Of a DNA stretch of 64,000 nucleotides, positions 9,032 to 16,828 are shown one piece after another (positions within the stretch are counted from its first letter, which is position 1; each line of letters starts with the position of its first letter). Position numbers and translations under genes: made by a program. Origin of the DNA: Stenotrophomonas beteli (GTDB lineage Bacteria > Pseudomonadota > Gammaproteobacteria > Xanthomonadales > Xanthomonadaceae); the NCBI RefSeq assembly GCF_001431665.1, contig NZ_LLXV01000019.1:62001-126000 (forward strand). The letters are read 5' to 3'. The notes under the pieces were generated by a model. It had not been told where the DNA came from. It saw only the letters and a program-made list of their open reading frames with translations, and made no database searches.

Positions 9032-9418
9032 CTAGCCCAGCAGGATCACGCCCCACACCGCGCCGACCATCAACAGCGCGGTGGTCTGCGCGGCGCTGCC
9101 CATGTCCTTGGCGTTCTTGGACAGCGGATGCTGCTCCAGCGAGATGCGATCAACCACCGCTTCGATCGCCGAATTGAGCAGTTCCACCAGCAGGCTGATG
9201 AAGCAGACCGCCAGCAGCACTGCGCGCTCGACCGTGCTGATGCCCAGTACGAACGCTGCAATGATCAACAGCGCATGCAGAAGCAGCAGCTGACGAAAGG
9301 CAGCCTCGCCGCGGAAGGTGGCGATGAATCCATCGCGCGAATGGATGAGGGTGTGGAAGATGCGGCTGAGGCCGGTCTTGCCGTGCGGGTACTTGCCGCT
9401 GTCCTTGGGGTGTTGCAT
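9032..9418 (-). CDS. dgkA: Diacylglycerol kinase
   Basis: 128 residues, three membrane helices, and the DgkA signature ELLNSAIEAVVDRI...LSKNAKDMGSAAQ at about 78-108, which contains the catalytic Glu and Asn residues. It phosphorylates diacylglycerol in the inner membrane. The location makes sense: EptA leaves diacylglycerol behind each time it uses phosphatidylethanolamine, and DgkA recycles it. The gene lies between the sensor kinase and eptA on the same strand, with gaps of about 60-75 bases. Confidence 0.92.
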   Translation of the reverse strand: MQHPKDSGKYPHGKTGLSRIFHTLIHSRDGFIATFRGEAAFRQLLLLHALLIIAAFVLGISTVERAVLLAVCFISLLVELLNSAIEAVVDRISLEQHPLSKNAKDMGSAAQTTALLMVGAVWGVILLG

Positions 9419-9477
9419 GCGGTTTCCGCCGTGAAGTAAGCATTCCCCAGCATGTGCACGCGTTCGTCAGGAAACCG

Positions 9478-10710
9478 TCAGAGCGGCCACTCCAGGCTGA
9501 ACCGGCATCCGTGCTGCGAGGAATGCACCGTCATCCTCCAACCCAGATGGCCGACGATGCGCTGGACGATGGACAGCCCCAGCCCCTCGCCACTGTGCGG
9601 ACTGCCGGGCAGGAAACGCTCGAACTGCTGTGGGTCGATACTGGACGGCAGGCCGGGGCCCGTGTCGGCGACGATGAATGCGGTATCGTGGAGGGCGACC
9701 CGCACTTCGCCCCTTTCGGTGTACTGGCAGGCGTTGCGCAGCAGGTTCCAGATCACGCTGTGCGCCAGATCCGCATTGGTGTCCAGCACGGTGTCGTGCC
9801 GGGCATCAAACGCAATGCGCACCGGCTTGCCGGAAAGCCAGGGCTGGCAGCGCTCAATGCAGGATTCGATCAGCGGGCGCAGGGGCACGTTGCTGCGCGG
9901 CACGACGCTGGGGGCGCGAGAGAGCAGCAGCAGGCAGGACAGCTGGCGCTGCATCTCCTGGGTGGTGCGCAGGATGCGCTCCGCGCTGGGAACCAGATGG
10001 CTGTCGGACGGCAGCTGGCAGGCAAGGGTTTCCGCAGCACCGCCGATGATGGCCAGCGGCGTGCGCAGCTCATGGCTGGCATCGCCGCTGAAGCACTGTT
10101 CGCGGTGCAGGAAGCGCTCCAGCTCGTCACTATGCCGGGCAAAGGCGCGGGCCAGTACGCCGATTTCGTCGCGTGCGTCCTGGTAGGGAAAGGGCTTGCG
10201 CCCGCGCTGAACGGCATCTGCCAACTGCGTGATGGGCGCGATGACGTGCGACGCTACCTTGCGGCCGATCAGGAAAGCGCCGAGCACGCAGATCGAAATA
10301 ACCAGCGCTGCAAAGGCATTGATCAGGTGTTCCAGGTAGGCGTAGGCTGCCGCGTCCTGCAACAGGTAGTAGCGTTGCCCGCCACTGTCGAACACGCGCA
10401 GGTGCCACTCGTTGGGCGCCTCTTCGCCGTGGTAGCCCAGGCCAAACTGGCGCAGCACCACGGGTACGTTGCGGGCATCGTACAGCGCGCTGCCGGAGGG
10501 CAGGGTGGGGCGCTGGCCGTGGGCCAGCGCGTCCTGCAGGCGACGTACTTCACTGTCCTGGGTGCGTGCAACGACGGCGGCCCGGACCTGGTCGTAGTCG
10601 ACCTGTTCGGCCAGCACGATCAAGCCCATCGCCCCAGCCATCAGCAGCACGAACGAAATCGTGATGCGGGTGCGCAGGGTCAGGCGACGGTAGAGGGCGG
10701 CCGGGGTCAC
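9478..10710 (-). CDS. Sensor histidine kinase of the eptA operon (PmrB-like position)
   Basis: 410 residues. The first membrane helix is at about 15-35, a periplasmic sensor of about 90 residues follows, and the second helix is at about 130-150 with a HAMP-like region. The phospho-acceptor His213 is in GDASHELRTPLA, the N-box is NLLRNACQYT, and the ATP lid motifs are DTGPGLP and GEGLGLSIV. The periplasmic part shows no obvious metal-binding acidic run, so the signal is not clear. It overlaps the response regulator by four bases (ATGA). Its place upstream of dgkA-eptA suggests control of lipid A modification. Confidence 0.88.
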   Translation of the reverse strand: MTPAALYRRLTLRTRITISFVLLMAGAMGLIVLAEQVDYDQVRAAVVARTQDSEVRRLQDALAHGQRPTLPSGSALYDARNVPVVLRQFGLGYHGEEAPNEWHLRVFDSGGQRYYLLQDAAAYAYLEHLINAFAALVISICVLGAFLIGRKVASHVIAPITQLADAVQRGRKPFPYQDARDEIGVLARAFARHSDELERFLHREQCFSGDASHELRTPLAIIGGAAETLACQLPSDSHLVPSAERILRTTQEMQRQLSCLLLLSRAPSVVPRSNVPLRPLIESCIERCQPWLSGKPVRIAFDARHDTVLDTNADLAHSVIWNLLRNACQYTERGEVRVALHDTAFIVADTGPGLPSSIDPQQFERFLPGSPHSGEGLGLSIVQRIVGHLGWRMTVHSSQHGCRFSLEWPL

Positions 10711-11381
10711 GCCTGCATGCGCCAGCCGACGCTGTGCACGGTGGCGATCAACGCGCTGTCGAAGCTGCGGTCCACCTGCAGGCGCAGCTCATGGATGTGG
10801 GTTCGCAACGCACCGCTGTCCGGAGGCTCGTCGCCCCAGACCAGGTATTCCATTTCCTGCTTGCGGACCACGGCCGGCGCCGCGCGCACCAGGCACATCA
10901 GCAGCTTGTGCGAAGTGGGCGTCAGCGCGATGCAGCGACCTTGCCGCCAGGCCTGCGGCGAGCGCGTATCCACCTGCAGGTCCTTCCAGGCGAGCACGCT
11001 CTGGACCTGGCGGCCCTCGGCCCTTCGCACCAGGGCCTTGATCCGCGCGTCCAGTTCCTTCAGCGAGAACGGCTTGACCAGGTAGTCATCCGCTCCCAGT
11101 TCCAGGCCCTGTATACGGTCTTCGACCGGATCGCGCGCGGTCAGCATCAGAATGGGAACCGGATTCTGGAACTCCTGGCGCAGCTTCCGGCACAGTGTCA
11201 TGCCGTCCAGGCGCGGCAGCATCAGGTCCAGCAGGATGGCGTCGTAGTCATTCTGCGTGGCCCGGCGCAGGCCGCTGGCACCGTCGCGGGCATCGTCCAG
11301 CAGATAGCCGAGCGGTTCAAAGAAGGCGTACAGGTTGGCAACCAGCTCGGGGTTGTCTTCAATGATCAGCAGGCGGGTCAT
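10707..11381 (-). CDS. OmpR-type response regulator of the eptA operon (PmrA-like position)
   Basis: 224 residues. Receiver domain with the acidic pocket in IIEDN, phosphorylation site Asp52 (LLDLMLPRLDG), and Lys in LVKPFS. The C-terminal winged-helix DNA-binding domain (about 130-220) has TPTSHKLLMCLV and ALRTHIHELR. The frame continues 18 codons upstream to 11435, but MTRLLIIEDN is the standard receiver start. First gene of RR-HK-dgkA-eptA. Regulates by family through direct promoter binding; the site was not identified. Confidence 0.9.
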   Translation of the reverse strand: MTRLLIIEDNPELVANLYAFFEPLGYLLDDARDGASGLRRATQNDYDAILLDLMLPRLDGMTLCRKLRQEFQNPVPILMLTARDPVEDRIQGLELGADDYLVKPFSLKELDARIKALVRRAEGRQVQSVLAWKDLQVDTRSPQAWRQGRCIALTPTSHKLLMCLVRAAPAVVRKQEMEYLVWGDEPPDSGALRTHIHELRLQVDRSFDSALIATVHSVGWRMQA

Positions 11382-11485
11382 GGCGTGCGTCCTTGCGCGT
11401 GGCCGAACTCTGCCCGATCCTTTGCCGAAATCCAATGCCCTTGCTGAATGGATCGCGGCCGGGGTTTGGCCCCGTCAAGCGACGT

Positions 11486-12016
11486 TCAATCGGCCGGGCT
11501 GCGTGAATCTCGGACCGAGTAGATTACCGAGAAGATCTTCCAGCCCTGTTCGGTCCGGATCAGCTGCCACATCTCCTTGCCCCAGTTGGTCTTCACTCCA
11601 TCGTCGTGGAAGCTGTAGTCGAACGACACCGAAGCCACATCGCCATCTGTCTCGATCTTCGTGTTGGAGAATGTCTCCTCCTTCGGCTTCGGCGAGGCCA
11701 CCGCCCCGTCGATCAGCGCGATGAAGTTGTTGGTGGGAATCTGCCGTGCCTTGATCGCATCGGGCTTGGCCTTGCGGATGTCCTGTAGGCGCGCATCCTC
11801 GGAAACGAACTGCCAGCCGATATCTTCCGGTTTGTCGGAGAAGAACAGGCCCATGTAGGTCGGCTTGTCCTTGTTGATCAGCGAGGTGCGGAACGATTCG
11901 ACCACCAGTTCGATCGCCTTGACGTCGGCGGGGGCATTCTGCATGGCGTAGGCCGGCAGCCACGCCGGGAGCAACAGGGCGAGGGCGACGAAGCGTGCAC
12001 GTGCGTTGGGCATCAT
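11486..12016 (-). CDS. Secreted NTF2/SnoaL-like (DUF4440-type) protein
   Basis: 176 residues with a Sec signal peptide (about 1-26, hydrophobic FVALALLLPAWLPAYA, cut before MQNAP). The mature part has the cone-shaped NTF2-like pattern: helices with VVESFRTSLINKDKPTYMGLF, then strands ending KTNWGKEMWQLIRTEQGWKIFSVIYS. The start is chosen at the double ATG preceded by AGGA. No catalytic residues are evident. The two following minus-strand genes also encode exported proteins of unknown role. Confidence 0.75.
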   Translation of the reverse strand: MMPNARARFVALALLLPAWLPAYAMQNAPADVKAIELVVESFRTSLINKDKPTYMGLFFSDKPEDIGWQFVSEDARLQDIRKAKPDAIKARQIPTNNFIALIDGAVASPKPKEETFSNTKIETDGDVASVSFDYSFHDDGVKTNWGKEMWQLIRTEQGWKIFSVIYSVRDSRSPAD

Positions 12017-12051
12017 GGGGTCCTGGGGAGGAATAGGGTGGCGCTGGCGCA

Positions 12052-12504
12052 TCACCGCGCGTAGGTCCGCCAGAAGAGCACGCGGTCTTCGGTCCTGTTG
12101 ATGGCGACGAAGACTGATTTTCCGGATGCGGGCGCGCAGCGAAAGACGCGGTACGACGCGCTGAGCGTCGCGTCGCCAGGCCACCGGTATCGATTGAACG
12201 CAACAGGATCACTGTCGTTGAATGTGGTTGCCTGGCAATCCGCAGGCAACTGCAGTGGTATCGCAGGGGGCTTGGTGAACGCCCGCGCGCTGGTGTTTGA
12301 ATCGAGGTCGTGCACCTCACGCAGGTCGGTCACCTCGTGGGGTACCCAATCGGGAATCCATTCCTTGTTCACCATGTCGGCGTTGATGGCCTGCTGCTGG
12401 GTGTCGAACGAACTGTCCATCAACAGTCCGCAGGCGCTGAGCGCCGTGCAGGCCGTCAATGGAGGGATGGATCGCATCCTGGTCCAGATGGCGAGTGGAA
12501 GCAT
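12052..12504 (-). CDS. Putative lipoprotein, unknown function
   Basis: 150 residues. The N-terminus has a short signal with a lipobox-like LSAC (Cys25) followed by Gly-Leu. The mature part has no recognised domain. It contains several Trp and Asp residues (NKEWIPDWVPHEVTDLREVHD) and a C-terminal FRCAPASGKSVFVAINRTEDRVLFWRTYAR. A good AAGGA site precedes the chosen start; the second ATG at 12477 is an alternative that leaves the lipobox closer to the N-terminus. Same direction as its neighbours, gaps 30-40 bases. Confidence 0.6.
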   Translation of the reverse strand: MLPLAIWTRMRSIPPLTACTALSACGLLMDSSFDTQQQAINADMVNKEWIPDWVPHEVTDLREVHDLDSNTSARAFTKPPAIPLQLPADCQATTFNDSDPVAFNRYRWPGDATLSASYRVFRCAPASGKSVFVAINRTEDRVLFWRTYAR

Positions 12505-12536
12505 CGTCCTTGCGTCCCCGTGGAATGTCGTCGGGC

Positions 12537-13157
12537 CTATCGGGTCAGGGCGTCGAACAGGCGATTACGGTCCGCATCGCTCATCGACCAGCTCTGTCCG
12601 AGCGGGGCCATGCGAACGGATTCGGTCCGGCCACAGGCCCGGTACTGCCAGGTTTCCGAGCCATCGGGCTGGGCTGCCACGTCGATGCCCTCCAGGCGCG
12701 CGCACTGCAGCCGGGCCAGCGCCATCGGCGCGAAGTGCAGCATGTAGTGCTGCACCCGGTCGGCCGGCATTGCCGTGCCGGCAGGCAGCGGTTGGGCCGG
12801 GCCGTACTCGGCGAGCAGGCCAACGCAGGTCGCTGCGGCGGACAGGGGATTGCGACCGAAGGCGCGGGAGGCATCCCGCTCCACGCTCTTTCCCAGAGTC
12901 TTGCCTTCCTTGCTGCTGGCATAGGCCTCGGCGGCCTGCAGTTGTGCGGCGTCGAGTGTCGACAGCCAGTGCTGACGGCCCTCCTGCAACTGCAGTTTCA
13001 GGCCGGGTAGAGTCTTCTGGCAGCGCACTGCGATCGCCTGCGTCTGCACGAAATCCTGCCCACGATCGCCCGGCGTTGCGGTCGCTGTTGCGGCCGCTTG
13101 GGCAACAGCGAGGGCCATGCAGGCGATCACCAGATTCCGTCCCATTCCATTGCGCAT
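12537..13157 (-). CDS. Exported protein, unknown function
   Basis: 206 residues with a signal peptide (MRNGMGRNLVIACMALAVAQA, cleavage before ATATATPGD). Mature helical protein with a HYMLHFAPMALARLQC segment and a C-terminal block SETWQYRACGRTESVRMAPLGQSW. Four cysteines in the mature part may form disulfides. The frame stretches 19 codons further upstream; the ATG at 13157 with GGGG about seven bases ahead fits the signal peptide better. No family was recognised. Confidence 0.6.
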   Translation of the reverse strand: MRNGMGRNLVIACMALAVAQAAATATATPGDRGQDFVQTQAIAVRCQKTLPGLKLQLQEGRQHWLSTLDAAQLQAAEAYASSKEGKTLGKSVERDASRAFGRNPLSAAATCVGLLAEYGPAQPLPAGTAMPADRVQHYMLHFAPMALARLQCARLEGIDVAAQPDGSETWQYRACGRTESVRMAPLGQSWSMSDADRNRLFDALTR

Positions 13158-13239
13158 CCTGCACCCCATGGAGAGTTTGATGGCGCACGCTAGCACGGAT
13201 GCCGGGCGCTGCAACAGGCCCGCCTGTCGAGGTTTGACG

Positions 13240-13452
13240 TTGAAGAAGGAGGTACTCCGGGCGCTGGGGCCGCCTGACGTGGTGGAGCACGCCGGTGTTC
13301 CCTGTGCCCGCTATGCCAGCAGCGGATGCAGTAGCCGCTGTGCGCAGCGACGGTGGTATGAGAACCTGCTGGGCCTGGATACCGAAGCCTGGTCGCTAGA
13401 GCTGGATGCTTCCGATCGCGTGCCCGCAACGTCGCGCCTGAGATCACCGTAG
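13240..13452 (+). pseudogene. Possible remnant of a small lipoprotein gene
   Basis: From a TTG at 13240 the frame encodes about 70 residues, LKKEVLRALGPPDVVEHAG...WYENLLGLDTEAWSLELDASDRVPATSRLRSP. The 'EVL-ALGPPD' opening and 'DRV--TSRLRSP' end look like the BamE/SmpA-like small lipoprotein fold, but no signal peptide or good start is present. It may be the 3' portion of a gene whose 5' end has been lost. Low confidence; it could also be non-coding. Confidence 0.3.
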
Positions 13453-13469
13453 AGGACCGCAATACGCGA

Positions 13470-13783
13470 ATGCGCATCCATCGACCTTTCATCTTCATCG
13501 CAAGCCTGGCCCTGATGGCGTTGTGCGGGCTGATGGGCGTACTGGTGCTCATCCATGGCTTCAACCGAGCAGGGCCTGCGCTGCGGCAGGCTGTGCCCAC
13601 TGGAGATCTCCATCCGCCTGCTTTGGTGAACGGGGATTCGAAATACTGGTGGCGATGGGGCTCTCTGCCACAGCGCTGATGTGCGGGTATATCGCACTGC
13701 GGGAGGGCATGCATGGCGGGCCGCAGAGGCGGGCGGGGCGCCGTGGGCGCAGACACCGCCGACCGGGGCGGCCCCGGTCGTAA
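13470..13783 (+). pseudogene. Small membrane protein gene, apparently frameshifted
   Basis: Starting at ATG 13470 (AGGA 13 bases upstream), one frame gives a clear membrane helix FIFIASLALMALCGLMGVLVLI and stops at 13679. A different frame, open from before 13600 to 13783, supplies a second convincing helix ILVAMGLSATALMCGYIALREGM. Joining the two by a one-base shift near 13620-13640 would give a two-helix protein of about 100 residues. Either the gene is broken or the sequence has an indel error. Confidence 0.35.
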
Positions 13784-13833
13784 GGTGTCTGCACCGATGC
13801 AAATCGCTGCGTGTGGGGACGCTGCAGGTCGCT

Positions 13834-14181
13834 TCAGCGATGCAGGGCGTCGATGATCAGCCCGGTGGCGATCTCCACCAGCAGGTACTCGTTATCGGAC
13901 TGACGCACCCAACGCCGGTCGCGGCCCGGTTCGCGCAGGTCATAGCGCGCGTAATCGTCTACCCAGTAGCGGCGGTCCACTTCGGCCCACGGCAGGCGCT
14001 CACCACGCCGCCAGGCCTTCTTCTGCCAGCCCGGCGGTGGCGCATCACGGTTGTGCGGGCCGCCAGCATGCGGCGGTGGGCCATTGCCACGGGCGTGGTG
14101 TGGCGGATCGGCGAAGGCGGGAGCCACTGCCAGGGCGGTGGCGGTGGTCAAGGCAATGGCAAGCAAACGTGTGGTCTTCAT
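13834..14181 (-). CDS. RcnB-like periplasmic protein
   Basis: 115 residues. Signal peptide 1-23 (LLAIALTTATALAVAPAFA), then a His/Pro/Gly-rich stretch and the RcnB-type block GERLPWAEVDRRYWVDDYARYDL...W.R..NEYLLVEIATGLI. E. coli RcnB is a periplasmic modulator of nickel/cobalt homeostasis; here no rcnA efflux gene is nearby, so the metal link is only by family. The start is the ATG MKTTRL; the frame extends much further upstream through non-homologous sequence. Confidence 0.75.
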   Translation of the reverse strand: MKTTRLLAIALTTATALAVAPAFADPPHHARGNGPPPHAGGPHNRDAPPPGWQKKAWRRGERLPWAEVDRRYWVDDYARYDLREPGRDRRWVRQSDNEYLLVEIATGLIIDALHR

Positions 14182-14311
14182 CGGGATGCCTCCGTCATGG
14201 CCGCAGCATGCGGCGCCGTGGCCGGAATATAGGGTAGTCAGTGTGAATGAATACGGGTGTGCGCGGCACTTTTCTGAACAGCGTGATGTGCAGTCGCTGC
14301 CCCGGAACGGA

Positions 14312-15736
14312 TCAGCGGGCCCCCTCCGTTGCGCCCCAGCCTCCGCCCAGCGACAGGAAAAGATCCACCTGGCGGTCGGCCCGTTGCGCGCGCGAGGCGG
14401 CCAACGCGGACTCGGCATCCGCCAGCGTGGCTTGCGCCGAAAGCACGTCAAGGAAATCGATCCGGCCGAAACGGTGAAGCTGCTCGGCCTGCCGGCTGGC
14501 CCGGGCGGCGTCCTCACGCGCCTGGGCCAAGCTGCGTTCGCGTTCAAGCGCCCGCGTGCAGTCAGAGAGTGCCGTCTCGGTCTGGCGGAGTGCCTGCAAC
14601 ACGATGTTGTCAAAGGAGGCGAGCGCGGCGTCGGCATTGGCGCCGGCCGCTGCAATGCGGGCTCGCGCCGCACGGCGGTTGGGCCAATGCCATGACAGCA
14701 GCGGGCCAACGCTCGCCCCGAAACTGTCGGCGGAGAGCAGCTGCCCGGCCGAACCGGCTGTGCCAAGGGACGCGCCCAGGGTGATCTGCGGATAAAGGCC
14801 CGCGGTCTCTGCGCCGATCATCGCAGTGGCCGCCGCCAGGCTGCGCTCTGCGGCACGAATGTCGGGGCGGCGCTGCAGCAGTCGCCAACCGTCGCCGACC
14901 GGCAGTGGCCGATCCAGCTCCGGGGGCTGCGGGCACACTTCCGCTTGCCTGGGATAGTCGGCGGGCAGCCTGCCCATCAATGCGGCCAGCTCGAACAGGC
15001 CGGCCTCGCGTTCGGCCGCCAGAGGCGGTATCGCCGCAGCACTGCGATTGACGGCCGCACCGGCACGGCTGATATCGAACTCCGTTCCGCGCCCTCCCAG
15101 GGCCAGTCGCCGGGTCGTCTCCAGCGTGGCGCGCTGCGTGGCGAGGACCTGCTGTGTTGCAGCAAGCGTACGATTGCTCGAACACACGTGCAGATAGGCA
15201 CGGGTGACAGCCGCAGCGACCACGACCCGCACCTGATCGCGTACCGCAGCAACCGCCTCGGCGTCGGCGCCAGCAGCTTCAATGCTGCGCCGGATCCCAC
15301 CTGCAAGGTCCAGCAGGTAGGACAGGTGCAGACCCAGCGCATAGGATTGCGGCCCGGCTGGCGCCTGGCTGTAGCCACCGGCATGGGTGAGCGTGCCTGA
15401 TGCATCCACGTCGGCCTGCATGGAGCCGCGCGCCCGATGCTCCAGCACGGTCGCACTGGCGCGCCGCAGGTTGGCGTCGGCCGCGCGCAGATCGGAATTG
15501 GCTGCCAGCGCTTCGCGCACATACGCGTCAAGCTGGGGGTCGCCATACAGTTGCCACCAGCGATCTGGTGGTTCGGCAGCGCTGAACGATGGTGCCTGGG
15601 CCGAGACGAACGCCTCTGCCGCTCTGGGGGAGGCAGCGAGCGCATTGGCAGGCAGCTGATAGTCAGGGCCGGACACGCAGGCGGTCATGGGCAGCAGCAG
15701 GGCAAGCAACCCACCGCGTACTGTTCGCAGGCTCAC
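14312..15736 (-). CDS. Outer-membrane efflux lipoprotein, NodT/OprM family
   Basis: 474 residues. Lipoprotein signal with lipobox MTAC (Cys20) followed by VSGPDYQLP, the usual start of NodT-type outer-membrane factors. Two repeated helical-hairpin halves with the WWQLYGDPQLDAYVREALAANSDL block and the second-half FGRIDFLDVLSAQATLADAE. It forms the trimeric outer-membrane channel for a tripartite pump. It overlaps the HlyD gene by four bases and is the last gene of the FUSC-DUF1656-HlyD-OMF operon. Confidence 0.9.
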   Translation of the reverse strand: MSLRTVRGGLLALLLPMTACVSGPDYQLPANALAASPRAAEAFVSAQAPSFSAAEPPDRWWQLYGDPQLDAYVREALAANSDLRAADANLRRASATVLEHRARGSMQADVDASGTLTHAGGYSQAPAGPQSYALGLHLSYLLDLAGGIRRSIEAAGADAEAVAAVRDQVRVVVAAAVTRAYLHVCSSNRTLAATQQVLATQRATLETTRRLALGGRGTEFDISRAGAAVNRSAAAIPPLAAEREAGLFELAALMGRLPADYPRQAEVCPQPPELDRPLPVGDGWRLLQRRPDIRAAERSLAAATAMIGAETAGLYPQITLGASLGTAGSAGQLLSADSFGASVGPLLSWHWPNRRAARARIAAAGANADAALASFDNIVLQALRQTETALSDCTRALERERSLAQAREDAARASRQAEQLHRFGRIDFLDVLSAQATLADAESALAASRAQRADRQVDLFLSLGGGWGATEGAR

Positions 15737-16617
15737 TTGCAGGCTCCCTGTACCGAGGGCGTGATGGTCACAGACGCAGTGCGGCCCACGATCAGGCGTG
15801 CATCCGGCGGAGCGTCGTCGATACGGATACGTACCGGGATGCGTTGCGCCAGCCTTACCCAGGTGTAGGTCGGGGCCACGGCCGGCAGCAGGTTGTGCGT
15901 GCTTGAGCGTTGATCGTCGGCAATGCCGGCCGCGATGGTCTCCACGTGCCCGTGTATCTGCCGGTCGTCGCCCATCAGCCGTGCCACGGCGGCATCGCCC
16001 TCGGTGATGCAGCCCAGCTTGGTTTCCTCGAAGTAGCCTTCGACACGCAGGCTGCCGGTGTCGATCAGCGCCAGCGCCTGCGCACCGGGTTGCAGGTAGT
16101 CGCCCGCGTGCAGGTCCAGGTTGGTAATGATGCCGTCGGTGGTCGCGCGCACTTCGGTGCGTTGGACGTTGAGCTGGGCTACGCGCTGTTCGGCCCGTGC
16201 CTGCGCCAGCGCGGCCAACTCGGTATCGACCTTGGCGGCATTGCGTTCGCGGGTTTCCGAGGCGACCAGGTTGCCCAGCGCATTGTCCCGCGTCGATTCG
16301 CGGCGGGCCAGCGCCAGCGTTGCGCGTGCGCTGCTGACTGCTGCGTCGGCCTTCTCCAGTGCGGCGGCGAAGCGCGGTTGGTCAAGCACCAGCAGCAGCT
16401 GGCCGCTGCTCACCCGCTGGTTGTCGTGCACCAGCACCTGGGTGACCAGGCCTCCCATGTCCGACGCCACGCGCACCACGTCGGCACGCACCCGCCCGTC
16501 GCGCGTCCACGGCCGGGTTTCGTAACGATTCCAGATGGACAGTGCAGCGACGACGGCGAGCGCGAACACCACCAGCGTTGCGCTCCAGCGTCCGATGACA
16601 GCAAGCGTGTGTTTCAT
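15733..16617 (-). CDS. HlyD/AaeA-type membrane fusion protein
   Basis: 294 residues. One N-terminal membrane helix (about 10-28), then the WTRDGRVRADVV motif typical of EmrA/AaeA adaptors, a lipoyl half-motif, a short helical hairpin (about 85-150) and the second lipoyl/beta-barrel part (TDGIITNLDLHAGDYLQPGAQALALI). It bridges the inner-membrane FUSC pump and the outer-membrane channel. It sits directly after the DUF1656 gene with a one-base gap. Confidence 0.9.
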   Translation of the reverse strand: MKHTLAVIGRWSATLVVFALAVVAALSIWNRYETRPWTRDGRVRADVVRVASDMGGLVTQVLVHDNQRVSSGQLLLVLDQPRFAAALEKADAAVSSARATLALARRESTRDNALGNLVASETRERNAAKVDTELAALAQARAEQRVAQLNVQRTEVRATTDGIITNLDLHAGDYLQPGAQALALIDTGSLRVEGYFEETKLGCITEGDAAVARLMGDDRQIHGHVETIAAGIADDQRSSTHNLLPAVAPTYTWVRLAQRIPVRIRIDDAPPDARLIVGRTASVTITPSVQGACK

Positions 16618-16618
16618 C

Positions 16619-16828
16619 TCATTTCTCGAACAGGGGCGCGAGCCGGATCATCAGCTCCGCCAGGATCACGAACAGGGACAGGCCCACCAAGGGCCGCGCG
16701 GCGAACAACCGGTACAGGCGGAGGCTGGCGAGCAGGCGCGAGGCCGTCACCGACAGCGCCAGCGCGGCGAGGGCCACCGCGAGCAGGCCGGGAACGAGCA
16801 CGCCGTCAACGGAAAGGTCAGGAAGCAT
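16619..16828 (-). CDS. DUF1656 small membrane protein (AaeX-like)
   Basis: 69 residues with two membrane helices (about 12-32 and 44-64). Small proteins of this family are routinely encoded between the FUSC pump and the HlyD adaptor of aromatic-acid efflux operons; their exact role is unclear. The ATG MLPDLSVDG overlaps the end of the FUSC gene by 11 bases. The frame runs upstream to 17155, but that region is inside the FUSC gene. Confidence 0.85.
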   Translation of the reverse strand: MLPDLSVDGVLVPGLLAVALAALALSVTASRLLASLRLYRLFAARPLVGLSLFVILAELMIRLAPLFEK

